Part shown: one piece after another, positions 1 to 6,074 of the stretch
Layout: each line of letters begins with the position of its first letter
How positions within the stretch are numbered: the stretch's first letter is position 1
Assembly: GCA_964466595.1 (NCBI GenBank)
Contig: CAYXNR010000060.1
Location: 1-11,439, forward strand
DNA length: 11,439 nt
Source of the DNA: JABDGC01 sp964466595
Lineage (GTDB): Bacteria; Pseudomonadota; Gammaproteobacteria; DSM-16500
Reading direction: 5' to 3'
Notes under the pieces: model-generated
Seen by the model: the letters and a program-made list of their open reading frames with translations, nothing else
What the model was told of the DNA's origin: nothing
Databases searched by the model: none
Program-made: the position numbers and the translations under genes

Positions 1-84
1 GCTGCTTTTCCGATCGTCACAAGTCTATTCATTTTGCAGAGAATTACATAGATTTTGTGTAGATTTCAAGTTACTGTTAACTTA

Positions 85-100
85 CCCCGCTTTCGCGGGG
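85..100 (-). terminator. GC-rich hairpin with GAAA tetraloop, possible terminator
   Basis: A perfect 6-bp stem (CCCCGC paired with GCGGGG) closes a four-base loop. Read on the minus strand the loop is GAAA, a GNRA tetraloop that gives an unusually stable RNA hairpin. It lies about 37 bases past the stop codon of the minus-strand gene at 137-577, so it could end that transcript. The bases after it on that strand (TAAGTTAACAG) are not a real U-tract, so classical intrinsic termination is uncertain. It may instead be a copy of a dispersed palindromic repeat. Confidence 0.4.
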
Positions 101-136
101 AAGGCATACGCAAGCAAGCCTGATCACTGGCACTGC

Positions 137-577
137 TTATGAATTAATAAGTGCCGCCGGGCCGCCCATAATATCTATATAGAAGGGACTGCGCGGGGGA
201 TTAGCAAGCATAAAGCCCTCTTCGCCATAGAGATTATTAATAGTTTTAATGCCGCTAGAAATATCAAATACGGCCGTAGCAATAACTGGCCCCGTGCAAT
301 TGTTTGTCATATAGACTTCAGCGGTACAGGCGTGTAAATTCGCAAGACAGGCGCCCCAAATAATACCCTGAGGAATGATATTTTTACTGTGTGGCTGAGT
401 AATGCCATAGACTGGAATAGTATTTGAGCATTGCGCATGACCGCTTTGATTGTTAATTTTGCAGGTTGAAGGAAAAAAAGTTTGATTATCGATGGTAAGA
501 TTGGCTTGAGCCGTGAAGGGAAGGGCGAGGGCGCAGAAGGTGAGCGTTGTCCCGAGAAGCTTTATTTTTTTAAGCAT
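137..577 (-). CDS. Exported cysteine-containing protein of unknown function
   Basis: I do not recognise the family. The 146-residue product starts with a clear Sec signal peptide: lysines at 3, 4 and 6, a hydrophobic core at about 8-21, and a likely cut after Ala-Gln-Ala at residues 23-25. There is no lipobox cysteine at the cut, so a soluble periplasmic or secreted protein is expected. The mature part of about 121 residues has five cysteines (39, 50, 77, 84, 94), enough for two disulphides, and no further membrane segment. The tail is rich in Gly and Pro. A strong Shine-Dalgarno AAGGAG (complement at 585-590) sits seven bases before the ATG, which supports expression and this start. The gene is divergent from the outer-membrane protein gene at 679, with a 101-bp AT-rich spacer in which I could not assign a promoter confidently. 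Gene reality is likely; function is unknown. Confidence 0.75.
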   Translation of the reverse strand: MLKKIKLLGTTLTFCALALPFTAQANLTIDNQTFFPSTCKINNQSGHAQCSNTIPVYGITQPHSKNIIPQGIIWGACLANLHACTAEVYMTNNCTGPVIATAVFDISSGIKTINNLYGEEGFMLANPPRSPFYIDIMGGPAALINS

Positions 578-678
578 GATGGTTCTCCTTTATATAAAAT
601 AAAATAGTGATTAAAAATAAATGAGAAAATAGTATCCTCTAAATTCAATAAAAGAAAGATATTCTATAGGAGTTTGAA

Positions 679-1206
679 ATGAAAGTGAGAGCCTTGCTCT
701 GGTTGATTTCCAGTATAGTCTTTATCCCACAGCTTGCTTTTGCTGCTAGCAAAGCAGATGCAATCACTTTTACAGTAGGCGGCGGTTATCTCTTTTTTTC
801 CCAAAAAAGAGATTTGCATAACACGGCTGTACCAGCCATGGCTGCTCTTGCTTATAATTTTACGGAGCAGTGGGCACTGGCCTTGGCTGCTAATTTAATT
901 AATGCAGATTCAGGAGATCCCGACAAGCATCACGTGCATGGTTTTGCCTATATCGGAGATGTACTTTATCGCCTTCATCCGCTTTGTTCTCTCGAGCCCT
1001 ATGTGATGGGTGGTTTAAATGTAATGAGCTTAAAACCGATTAGTAGCGAACCCGTGAATCAAGGTGGAATGAATGTGGGCCTAGGAGCACAATTCTGGAA
1101 AAGCAATCATATTGCCTTAAGTGTTGAAGCGCGCGATCTGTATACTTTCTCAGGCGGTAAAAATGATATTCTGCTTAATGGCGGAGTTAATTTTATCTGG
1201 GAATAG
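679..1206 (+). CDS. Small outer-membrane beta-barrel protein (OmpA/OmpX-like barrel)
   Basis: The 175-residue product has a Sec signal peptide (basic start, hydrophobic 5-21, likely cut after Ala-Phe-Ala at 20-22). The mature part of about 153 residues alternates polar and hydrophobic residues in roughly eight stretches (about 29-41, 50-60, 64-74, 85-98, 104-116, 127-140, 143-155, 163-174), with Gly and aromatic residues at strand ends. This is the pattern of an eight-stranded outer-membrane barrel. The last strand ends in Phe-Ile-Trp-Glu, so aromatics lie near the C-terminus as in beta-signals. There is no C-terminal peptidoglycan-binding OmpA domain, so it is a barrel-only protein. The Shine-Dalgarno TAGGAG at 667-672 is six bases from the ATG. 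It converges on gltA with a 74-bp gap. The barrel class is inferred from pattern; ligand and role are unknown. Confidence 0.75.
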   Translation: MKVRALLWLISSIVFIPQLAFAASKADAITFTVGGGYLFFSQKRDLHNTAVPAMAALAYNFTEQWALALAANLINADSGDPDKHHVHGFAYIGDVLYRLHPLCSLEPYVMGGLNVMSLKPISSEPVNQGGMNVGLGAQFWKSNHIALSVEARDLYTFSGGKNDILLNGGVNFIWE

Positions 1207-1269
1207 GCTCTCATCTTGAGCGCTTGCTGTGAATAACAAATTGCTCTGCACGCCAAATCAGCTGATGCT

Positions 1270-1283
1270 TAATATTAATATTA
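1270..1283. other. 14-bp perfect AT palindrome at the gltA stop codon
   Basis: TAATATTAATATTA is its own reverse complement and overlaps the gltA stop codon in the space where gltA and the barrel gene converge. An 8-bp inverted pair, TGAGCGCT (1217-1224) and AGCGCTCA (1283-1290), brackets this spacer. These could fold in transcripts from either side, but the palindrome is all A/T, the outer arms are 58 bases apart and no U-tract follows. I therefore do not call a proper terminator. No other terminator is visible between the two convergent genes. Confidence 0.25.
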
Positions 1284-2564
1284 GCGCTCATCCAAGGGCA
1301 CAAAATCCCGCTCTGTCTCCCCGACATAAAGCTGTCGAGGTCTGCCGAGCCGATAAGGATTGCTAATCATCTCATTCCATTGTGCAATCCAGCCGACAGT
1401 TCTTGCTAGGGCAAAAATAACCGTAAACATATTGGTAGGAATACCAATAGCGCTCAAAGTAATTCCTGAATAGAAATCAACATTGGGATAAAGCTTCTTT
1501 TCTACAAAATAAGGATCTTCCAAGGCGATTTTTTCAAGTTCAATGGCTAATTTGAAAATAGGATGGTTCTTTTTTCCCACTTCTTCTAAGACTTCATGAC
1601 AGGTTTCGCGCATGACCTTAGCGCGGGGGTCGTAGTTTTTATAAATTCGATGTCCAAAACCCATCAGACGAAAGTTATCCTGCGGATCTTTGGCACGCGA
1701 TATGTACTGTCCAATACGAGAGACATCACCGATTTCGTGTAGCATATTGAGTGCGGCCTCATTGGCTCCGCCGTGGGCAGGGCCCCACAGAGCGCCAATA
1801 CCGGCAGAGACACAGGCATAGGGATTAGCGCCTGTTGAACCCGCCAGTCGGACGGTTGAAGTAGAGGCGTTTTGTTCATGGTCGGCATGTAAAATAAAGA
1901 TGCGATCTAAGGCGCGAGAGAGAATAGGATTAGGCTGCATTTCTTCACAGGGTATGCCAAACATCATATGTAAGAAATTTTCAGCATAGGAGAGGCGATT
2001 CAAGGGCGGCATGAAGGGCTGACCAATGGAGTATTTATAACACATGGCAGCAATAGTGGGCATCTTGGCAATTAAGCGTAAAGCAGAAGTATTGCGATGC
2101 TCAGGATTTTTAATGTCGAGCGTATCATGATAAAAGGCTGACAAGGCAGCTACCACGCCTACCATAATAGCCATCGGGTGGGCATCCCGCCGAAAGCCAT
2201 TAAAAAAGTAGCGTATTTGCTCATGCACCATGGAGTGATGCTTGAGTTCATTGCTAAAGATCTCATATTGGTTCTTGCTTGGTAATTCCCCATTTAATAG
2301 TAAATAGCAGACTTCCATAAAATTTGAGCGTGCGGCTAATTGATCGATTGGATAGCCGCGGTACAGCAAAATACCCTCGTCTCCATCAATATAGGTAATT
2401 GAAGACTTACAGGAGGAGGTCGAAAAAAAACCAGGATCATAGGTATAGTAGCCATATTTAGCTAGTGAACTGACATCAATTGCCTGAGGCCCCAAGGTGC
2501 CAGTTAAAATATCAAGTTCAATTGTTTCGCCATCGAGGCGGAGTGAGGCCTTCTTATTAGTCAT
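1281..2564 (-). CDS. gltA: Citrate synthase, hexameric type II
   Basis: It condenses acetyl-CoA with oxaloacetate to citrate, the entry step of the citric acid cycle, in the cytoplasm. The product is 427 residues, the same length as the E. coli enzyme. The catalytic triad is visible: His264 (GPAHGG), His305 (GFGHRIY) and Asp363 (NVDFYSG), plus the ADHEQNAS substrate motif with His226 and His229. Residues known in E. coli for allosteric NADH binding also appear conserved (His110, Tyr145, Arg163, Lys167, Cys206), although Tyr186 of E. coli is not matched. This suggests an NADH-inhibited hexamer, by inference. The start is supported by GGAG (complement at 2573-2576) eight bases before the ATG. 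It is transcribed divergently from sdhC and has its own promoter in the spacer. Confidence 0.98.
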   Translation of the reverse strand: MTNKKASLRLDGETIELDILTGTLGPQAIDVSSLAKYGYYTYDPGFFSTSSCKSSITYIDGDEGILLYRGYPIDQLAARSNFMEVCYLLLNGELPSKNQYEIFSNELKHHSMVHEQIRYFFNGFRRDAHPMAIMVGVVAALSAFYHDTLDIKNPEHRNTSALRLIAKMPTIAAMCYKYSIGQPFMPPLNRLSYAENFLHMMFGIPCEEMQPNPILSRALDRIFILHADHEQNASTSTVRLAGSTGANPYACVSAGIGALWGPAHGGANEAALNMLHEIGDVSRIGQYISRAKDPQDNFRLMGFGHRIYKNYDPRAKVMRETCHEVLEEVGKKNHPIFKLAIELEKIALEDPYFVEKKLYPNVDFYSGITLSAIGIPTNMFTVIFALARTVGWIAQWNEMISNPYRLGRPRQLYVGETERDFVPLDER

Positions 2565-2588
2565 ATTTTAATCTCCAATCATATAGTT

Positions 2589-2616
2589 ATTATATACAGG
2601 CCGACAAACTTGTCAT
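2589..2616 (-). promoter_or_regulatory. Predicted sigma70 promoter of gltA
   Basis: On the minus strand, a -35 box ATGACA (complement at 2611-2616, five of six consensus bases) is followed by a 16-bp spacer and a perfect -10 box TATAAT (complement at 2589-2594). The predicted transcript start near 2582 gives a leader of about 18 bases that still contains the gltA Shine-Dalgarno. The assignment is by consensus match only. Confidence 0.6.
2603..2614. promoter_or_regulatory. 12-bp palindrome GACAA-AC-TTGTC, possible operator
   Basis: Two 5-bp half-sites, GACAA and TTGTC, are separated by two bases. The palindrome overlaps the predicted gltA -35 box and lies about 30 bases upstream of the sdhC -35 box. 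A protein bound here could block gltA or affect both divergent promoters. No regulator family can be named from this site. Chance occurrence in AT-rich DNA is possible. Confidence 0.3.
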
Positions 2617-2641
2617 GTCATTTATCAATGTTATCCTCTGT

Positions 2642-2670
2642 TTGCTTTGCTGGAATGAGCAGAATATAAT
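2642..2670 (+). promoter_or_regulatory. Predicted sigma70 promoter of the sdhCDAB-suc cluster
   Basis: A -35 box TTGCTT (2642-2647) is followed by the optimal 17-bp spacer and a perfect -10 box TATAAT (2665-2670). The predicted start near 2677 leaves a leader of about 35 bases before the sdhC ATG at 2712. It is the only strong rightward promoter I see ahead of the tightly packed sdh genes. Consensus match only. Confidence 0.65.
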
Positions 2671-2711
2671 TCAGCTGTTTAGTTTAATTTAAAAGGGTGG
2701 CCTGGCAAAAA

Positions 2712-3086
2712 ATGAATAATAAACGACCAAAAAACTTAAATTTACTCACTATTCGTTTTCCTATCCCTGCGATCGTTTCTATTTTGCATCGAATTTCTGG
2801 GGTATTCTTGTTTTTGCTCTTTCCTCCTTTACTCGGTCTTTTCGGCTTATCGCTTTCATCGGAACACAATTTTAACAAGGTGCATCATTTTTTAAGCACG
2901 CCACTGCTTAAATTTCTGCTTTGGTTGTTTCTTGTCCCACTTTGCTATCATTGGGTGGCAGGCCTCAGGCATCTTTTAATGGATGTTCATGTGGGTGAAG
3001 AATTAAAAAGTGGGCGAAGAGGGGCACAACTGACTCTAGTCCTTTCAATCCTGATGGCTGTAGGTCTAGGAGTCTGGCTATGGTGA
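2712..3086 (+). CDS. sdhC: Succinate dehydrogenase cytochrome b556 subunit
   Basis: It is one of two membrane anchors of complex II, helping to bind heme b and ubiquinone. From the ATG at 2712 the product is 124 residues with three membrane helices (roughly 24-46, 65-87 and 103-124). The family signature near the start (TIRFP, then SILHRISG) carries the expected quinone-site Ser23 and Arg27. His80 (CYHWVAGLRHL) matches the heme-ligand histidine of E. coli SdhC. A GTG at 2697 in the same frame would add five residues, but AAGG there directly abuts the codon, whereas AAGGGTGG at 2693-2700 is better placed for the ATG; I prefer the ATG. Its stop overlaps the sdhD start by seven bases, implying translational coupling. 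Confidence 0.95.
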   Translation: MNNKRPKNLNLLTIRFPIPAIVSILHRISGVFLFLLFPPLLGLFGLSLSSEHNFNKVHHFLSTPLLKFLLWLFLVPLCYHWVAGLRHLLMDVHVGEELKSGRRGAQLTLVLSILMAVGLGVWLW

Positions 3087-3427
3087 AATCAGTTTTAGGT
3101 GTCAATCATCAAGGACTACGTGATTGGCTTATCCAAAGAATAACGGCTTTTATTTTAGCCTTGGCTACAGTAGGGCTCGTTTATTATTTTTGGCGGCATC
3201 CGAATTGTAGTTATCTTGAGTGGCGCATGTTATTTGCTCCCATGAGCATGAAAGTCCTCACCTTGCTTGTAGTTTTAGCTTTAGCTTTTCATGCCTGGGT
3301 GGGGATGTGGACTGTGGTGACTGACTATCTTCACCCAGCTTTCTTACGTTTTATCATTCATGTCTTGGTTCTTTTAACCTTAGTAAGCTGTTTTTTGTGG
3401 ACGCTACTGATTATTTGGGGTTTTTAA
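3080..3427 (+). CDS. sdhD: Succinate dehydrogenase membrane anchor subunit
   Basis: It is the second membrane anchor of complex II. The 115-residue length equals that of E. coli SdhD. Three hydrophobic helices are visible (about 17-37, 56-78, 88-112). The motif FHAWVGMW places His71 as the second heme b ligand, and Asp82-Tyr83 matches the quinone-site pair of E. coli. A Shine-Dalgarno TAGGAG at 3067-3072, inside sdhC, is seven bases from the ATG. The start overlaps the sdhC stop, and sdhA follows after three bases. Identification rests on these motifs and on its position between sdhC and sdhA. Confidence 0.95.
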   Translation: MVKSVLGVNHQGLRDWLIQRITAFILALATVGLVYYFWRHPNCSYLEWRMLFAPMSMKVLTLLVVLALAFHAWVGMWTVVTDYLHPAFLRFIIHVLVLLTLVSCFLWTLLIIWGF

Positions 3428-3430
3428 TTA

Positions 3431-5206
3431 ATGAAATTTGCAAGTTATTTATTTGATGCTGTTATTGTTGGCGGAGGCGGTGCTGGTTTACGAGCTGCTC
3501 TTGAACTTTCTCAGCAGGGTTTAGAAATTGCTGTGATTTCTAAAGTTTATCCAATCCGTTCTCATACGGTTTCGGCACAAGGCGGTATCAATGCCGCCAT
3601 TGGGAATATCGAAAGCGATGATGATTGGCGTTGGCACATGTACGATACCGTTGTCGGCTCAGATTTTTTAGGCGATCAAGATGCCATTGAGTATATGTGT
3701 AAGCAAGCGCCAGAAATTATCTATGAATTAGAGCATATGGGCATGCCTTTCTCGCGTTTAGATAATGGCCGTATTTATCAACGTGCCTTTGGCGGAGCGA
3801 CGCGAGATTTTGGTGGTGAACAAGCGCATCGCACCTGCGCTGTGGCTGATCGAACAGGGCATGCTATGTTGCATACCTTGTTTCAACAAAATATCCAGGC
3901 AAAAACCCGTTTTTTTAATGAGTGGTTTGCGATTGATTTAGTGAAAGCCGGCTCTAGCATTGCGGGCACGATGGCAATTAATATTGAAACCGGTGAGTAC
4001 GCTTTTTTTAAGGCAAGAGCCACTATTTTAGCAACCGGTGGCGCAGGTCGCATTTATGCTTCGACAACCAATGCGCATATTAATACCGGTGATGGTTTGG
4101 GTATGGTGCTTCGAGCCGGTCTGCCTTTGCAGGATATGGAGTTTTGGCAATTTCATCCAACCGGTATTTATGGTGCGGGTATCTTAATTAGCGAAAGTGT
4201 TCGGGGTGAGGGCGGTTATTTACTGAATAAAAATGGCGAGCGTTATATGGAGCGCTATGCGCCTCATCTGAAGGATTTATCCTGTCGCGATATTGTTTCC
4301 CGCTGCTCAGCCATTGAAATTCGTGAAGGTCGCGGCTGTGGTCCAAAAGGAGATTATACCCTTCTGAAGGTAGATCATTTGGGTGAGGAGCGCATTAAAA
4401 AATTCCTTCCTGGTATTCGTGAATTAGCGATTACTTTTGCAGGTACCGATCCAATCAAGGAACCGATTCCTGTGGTGCCCACCTGCCATTATTTAATGGG
4501 CGGCATTCCAACTAATATCCATGGCCAAGTCTTAACTACCACGCTACATGGCCAGGATCAACTTGTCGAAGGTTTATATGCTGCGGGCGAATGTGCTTGT
4601 GTCTCGGTTCATGGTGCGAATCGTTTAGGCGCTAATTCACTACTCGATTTAGTGGTATTTGGAAGGGCAGCCGGCTTACAGGTGAAACAAGCCATTAAAG
4701 AGGGGCTTCATTTTAGTGAGCCACGAGCAGAAGATTTTGAGGCGGCTTGGCTTCGCATACAGCGTTGGAATAATAATAAGAATGGCGAGAGTATCGATGA
4801 GATTCGAACTGCCCTGCAAAAAGTGATGCAAGATGATTTCGGGGTGTTCCGCACCGAAGAAAACATGAAAAATGGTTTTATCAAACTAGAAGAATTAGAA
4901 GAGCGTTTAAAATATGCTTCTATTAAAGATCAATCGCAGCAGTTTAATACCACGCGCATAGAAGCTTTTGAATTAGATAATCTCATGGCTTCAGCGCTTG
5001 CTACGGCTTATTTAGCTGAAATACGTCAGGAAAGTCGCGGCGCACATGCGCGCTACGATTATCCAGAGCGCGATGATCAAAAATGGCTGAAACATTCGCT
5101 ATATTTTGGGGATGGACGAATTAGTTTCCGAGCGATCAATAGGCAGCCCCTTGAGATGGAAACCATTCCCTTGAAGGATCGAGAACCAGATCAAGAAAAG
5201 GATTGA
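3431..5206 (+). CDS. sdhA: Succinate dehydrogenase flavoprotein subunit
   Basis: It oxidises succinate to fumarate and passes electrons through covalently bound FAD to SdhB, on the cytoplasmic face of the inner membrane. The product is 591 residues (E. coli 588). The N-terminal dinucleotide-binding motif VGGGGAGL lies at 13-20. His45 in RSHTVSAQGG is the covalent FAD attachment residue. Active-site residues are in place: His242 (FHPTG), Arg286 (SCRDIVSR), His353 (CHYLMGG) and Arg398 (GANRLGANSLLD). The C-terminal helical and capping region continues through EIRQESRGAHAR. No frameshift or missing residue is seen. It starts three bases after sdhD, with only a weak GGGG upstream, so coupling to sdhD translation is likely. 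Flavinylation factor SdhE is not encoded in this window. Confidence 0.98.
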   Translation: MKFASYLFDAVIVGGGGAGLRAALELSQQGLEIAVISKVYPIRSHTVSAQGGINAAIGNIESDDDWRWHMYDTVVGSDFLGDQDAIEYMCKQAPEIIYELEHMGMPFSRLDNGRIYQRAFGGATRDFGGEQAHRTCAVADRTGHAMLHTLFQQNIQAKTRFFNEWFAIDLVKAGSSIAGTMAINIETGEYAFFKARATILATGGAGRIYASTTNAHINTGDGLGMVLRAGLPLQDMEFWQFHPTGIYGAGILISESVRGEGGYLLNKNGERYMERYAPHLKDLSCRDIVSRCSAIEIREGRGCGPKGDYTLLKVDHLGEERIKKFLPGIRELAITFAGTDPIKEPIPVVPTCHYLMGGIPTNIHGQVLTTTLHGQDQLVEGLYAAGECACVSVHGANRLGANSLLDLVVFGRAAGLQVKQAIKEGLHFSEPRAEDFEAAWLRIQRWNNNKNGESIDEIRTALQKVMQDDFGVFRTEENMKNGFIKLEELEERLKYASIKDQSQQFNTTRIEAFELDNLMASALATAYLAEIRQESRGAHARYDYPERDDQKWLKHSLYFGDGRISFRAINRQPLEMETIPLKDREPDQEKD

Positions 5207-5231
5207 ATTTCAAAATTGTAGAGGAAAAATT

Positions 5232-5933
5232 ATGCGCTTTTCAATTTATCGCTATAACCCAGAAGAAAATAAAGCTCCCTACATGCAAGACTATGAGCTT
5301 GATCTAGAAGAGCATCATTGCCATATGGTGCTTGATGCGCTCACTGTCCTCAAAAATAAGTTTGATGAAACTCTCACCTTTCGTCGATCTTGTCGCGAAG
5401 GGGTTTGCGGCTCAGATGGCATGAATATTAACGGCAAAAATGGTTTGGCTTGTACTACGCATTTATCAGACTTTAAAGACTTAATTGTGCTTCGCCCCTT
5501 GACAGGTTTCCCCATCATCCGTGATTTGGTGGTGGATATGACACAGTTTTATGAGCACTATGAAAAAGTTAAACCCTTTCTTCAAAATACTAATCCAACT
5601 CCTTCAAAGGAATACTTACAATCACCAAAAGACCGTGCTAAGCTGGATGGTTTGTATGAGTGTATTTTATGTGCCTGTTGTTCCTCCTCTTGTCCGTCTT
5701 ATTGGTGGAATCCCGATAAATATCTCGGTCCGGCTGCTTTGTTATGGGCTTATCGTTTTTTGATGGATAGCCGAGATACCGAACAACAAGCTCGTTTAGC
5801 TGATTTGGTTGATCCTTTCAGTGTGCTTCGTTGTCGCGGGATTATGAATTGTGTGGATGTCTGTCCGAAGGGCTTAAATCCGCTCAAGGCGATTAGCCAC
5901 ATTAAAGGGATGATGGTAGAAGAAGCTGTATAG
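5232..5933 (+). CDS. sdhB: Succinate dehydrogenase iron-sulfur subunit
   Basis: It carries electrons from SdhA to ubiquinone through three iron-sulfur clusters. The product is 233 residues. The N-terminal ferredoxin domain binds [2Fe-2S] through Cys54, Cys59, Asp62 and Cys74; an Asp in the third position is also seen in E. coli. The C-terminal domain has Cys144, Cys147, Cys150 and Cys211 for [4Fe-4S], and Cys154, Cys201 and Cys207 for [3Fe-4S]. Trp159 in SYWWNPDKY matches the quinone-site tryptophan. A Shine-Dalgarno TAGAGGA at 5219-5225 supports the ATG. It lies 25 bases after sdhA and ends the sdh block, with a repeat-bearing spacer before sucA. Confidence 0.98.
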   Translation: MRFSIYRYNPEENKAPYMQDYELDLEEHHCHMVLDALTVLKNKFDETLTFRRSCREGVCGSDGMNINGKNGLACTTHLSDFKDLIVLRPLTGFPIIRDLVVDMTQFYEHYEKVKPFLQNTNPTPSKEYLQSPKDRAKLDGLYECILCACCSSSCPSYWWNPDKYLGPAALLWAYRFLMDSRDTEQQARLADLVDPFSVLRCRGIMNCVDVCPKGLNPLKAISHIKGMMVEEAV

Positions 5934-5947
5934 AATAGTTTAGCACC

Positions 5948-6030
5948 GTCCTTGCGAGAGGGGCTGTCATTGCAAGGGAGCTGTCATTGCGAGGAGCGTT
6001 TTGTGCGACGTGGCAATCCAACCAGACAGC
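5948..6030. repeat. Degenerate REP-like palindromic repeat in the sdhB-sucA spacer
   Basis: The 141-bp spacer holds three decayed copies of a GTCATTGCGAGG-type motif, about 17-18 bp apart: GTCCTTGCGAGAGG (5949-5962), GCTGTCATTGC (5963-5973) and GCTGTCATTGCGAGGAGCG (5980-5998). The last copy pairs with a partner arm: ATTGC (5986-5990) with GCAAT (6013-6017), and outer GCTGTC (5980-5985) with GACAGC (6025-6030), with a one-sided bulge of CCAACCA. A motif of the form GTCATTGCGAGGAGCG...GGCAATCCA is a familiar dispersed palindrome in many bacterial genomes. In transcripts this hairpin could stabilise upstream sdh mRNA or reduce read-through into sucAB; that is inference. Confidence 0.65.
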
Positions 6031-6074
6031 ATTTAAATCCCTTTTGTTTGAGAAGAGAAACTTGAGATATAAAA

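Noticed and set aside
1..138. Short open reading stretches on the plus strand (one ending at 51, one running to 138) that might be the tail of an upstream gene
   Set aside because: Neither shows a recognisable motif, and one runs through the GC hairpin; with no upstream sequence they cannot be supported.
578..678. Promoters in the divergent spacer between the exported-protein gene and the barrel gene
   Set aside because: The spacer is so AT-rich that many weak -10-like words occur, and none had a convincing -35 box at proper spacing.
2697..2711. GTG at 2697 as the sdhC start
   Set aside because: AAGG directly abuts the GTG, leaving no spacing, while the ATG at 2712 has AAGGGTGG upstream at a usable distance. 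Not fully excluded, since it would make the length equal to E. coli SdhC.
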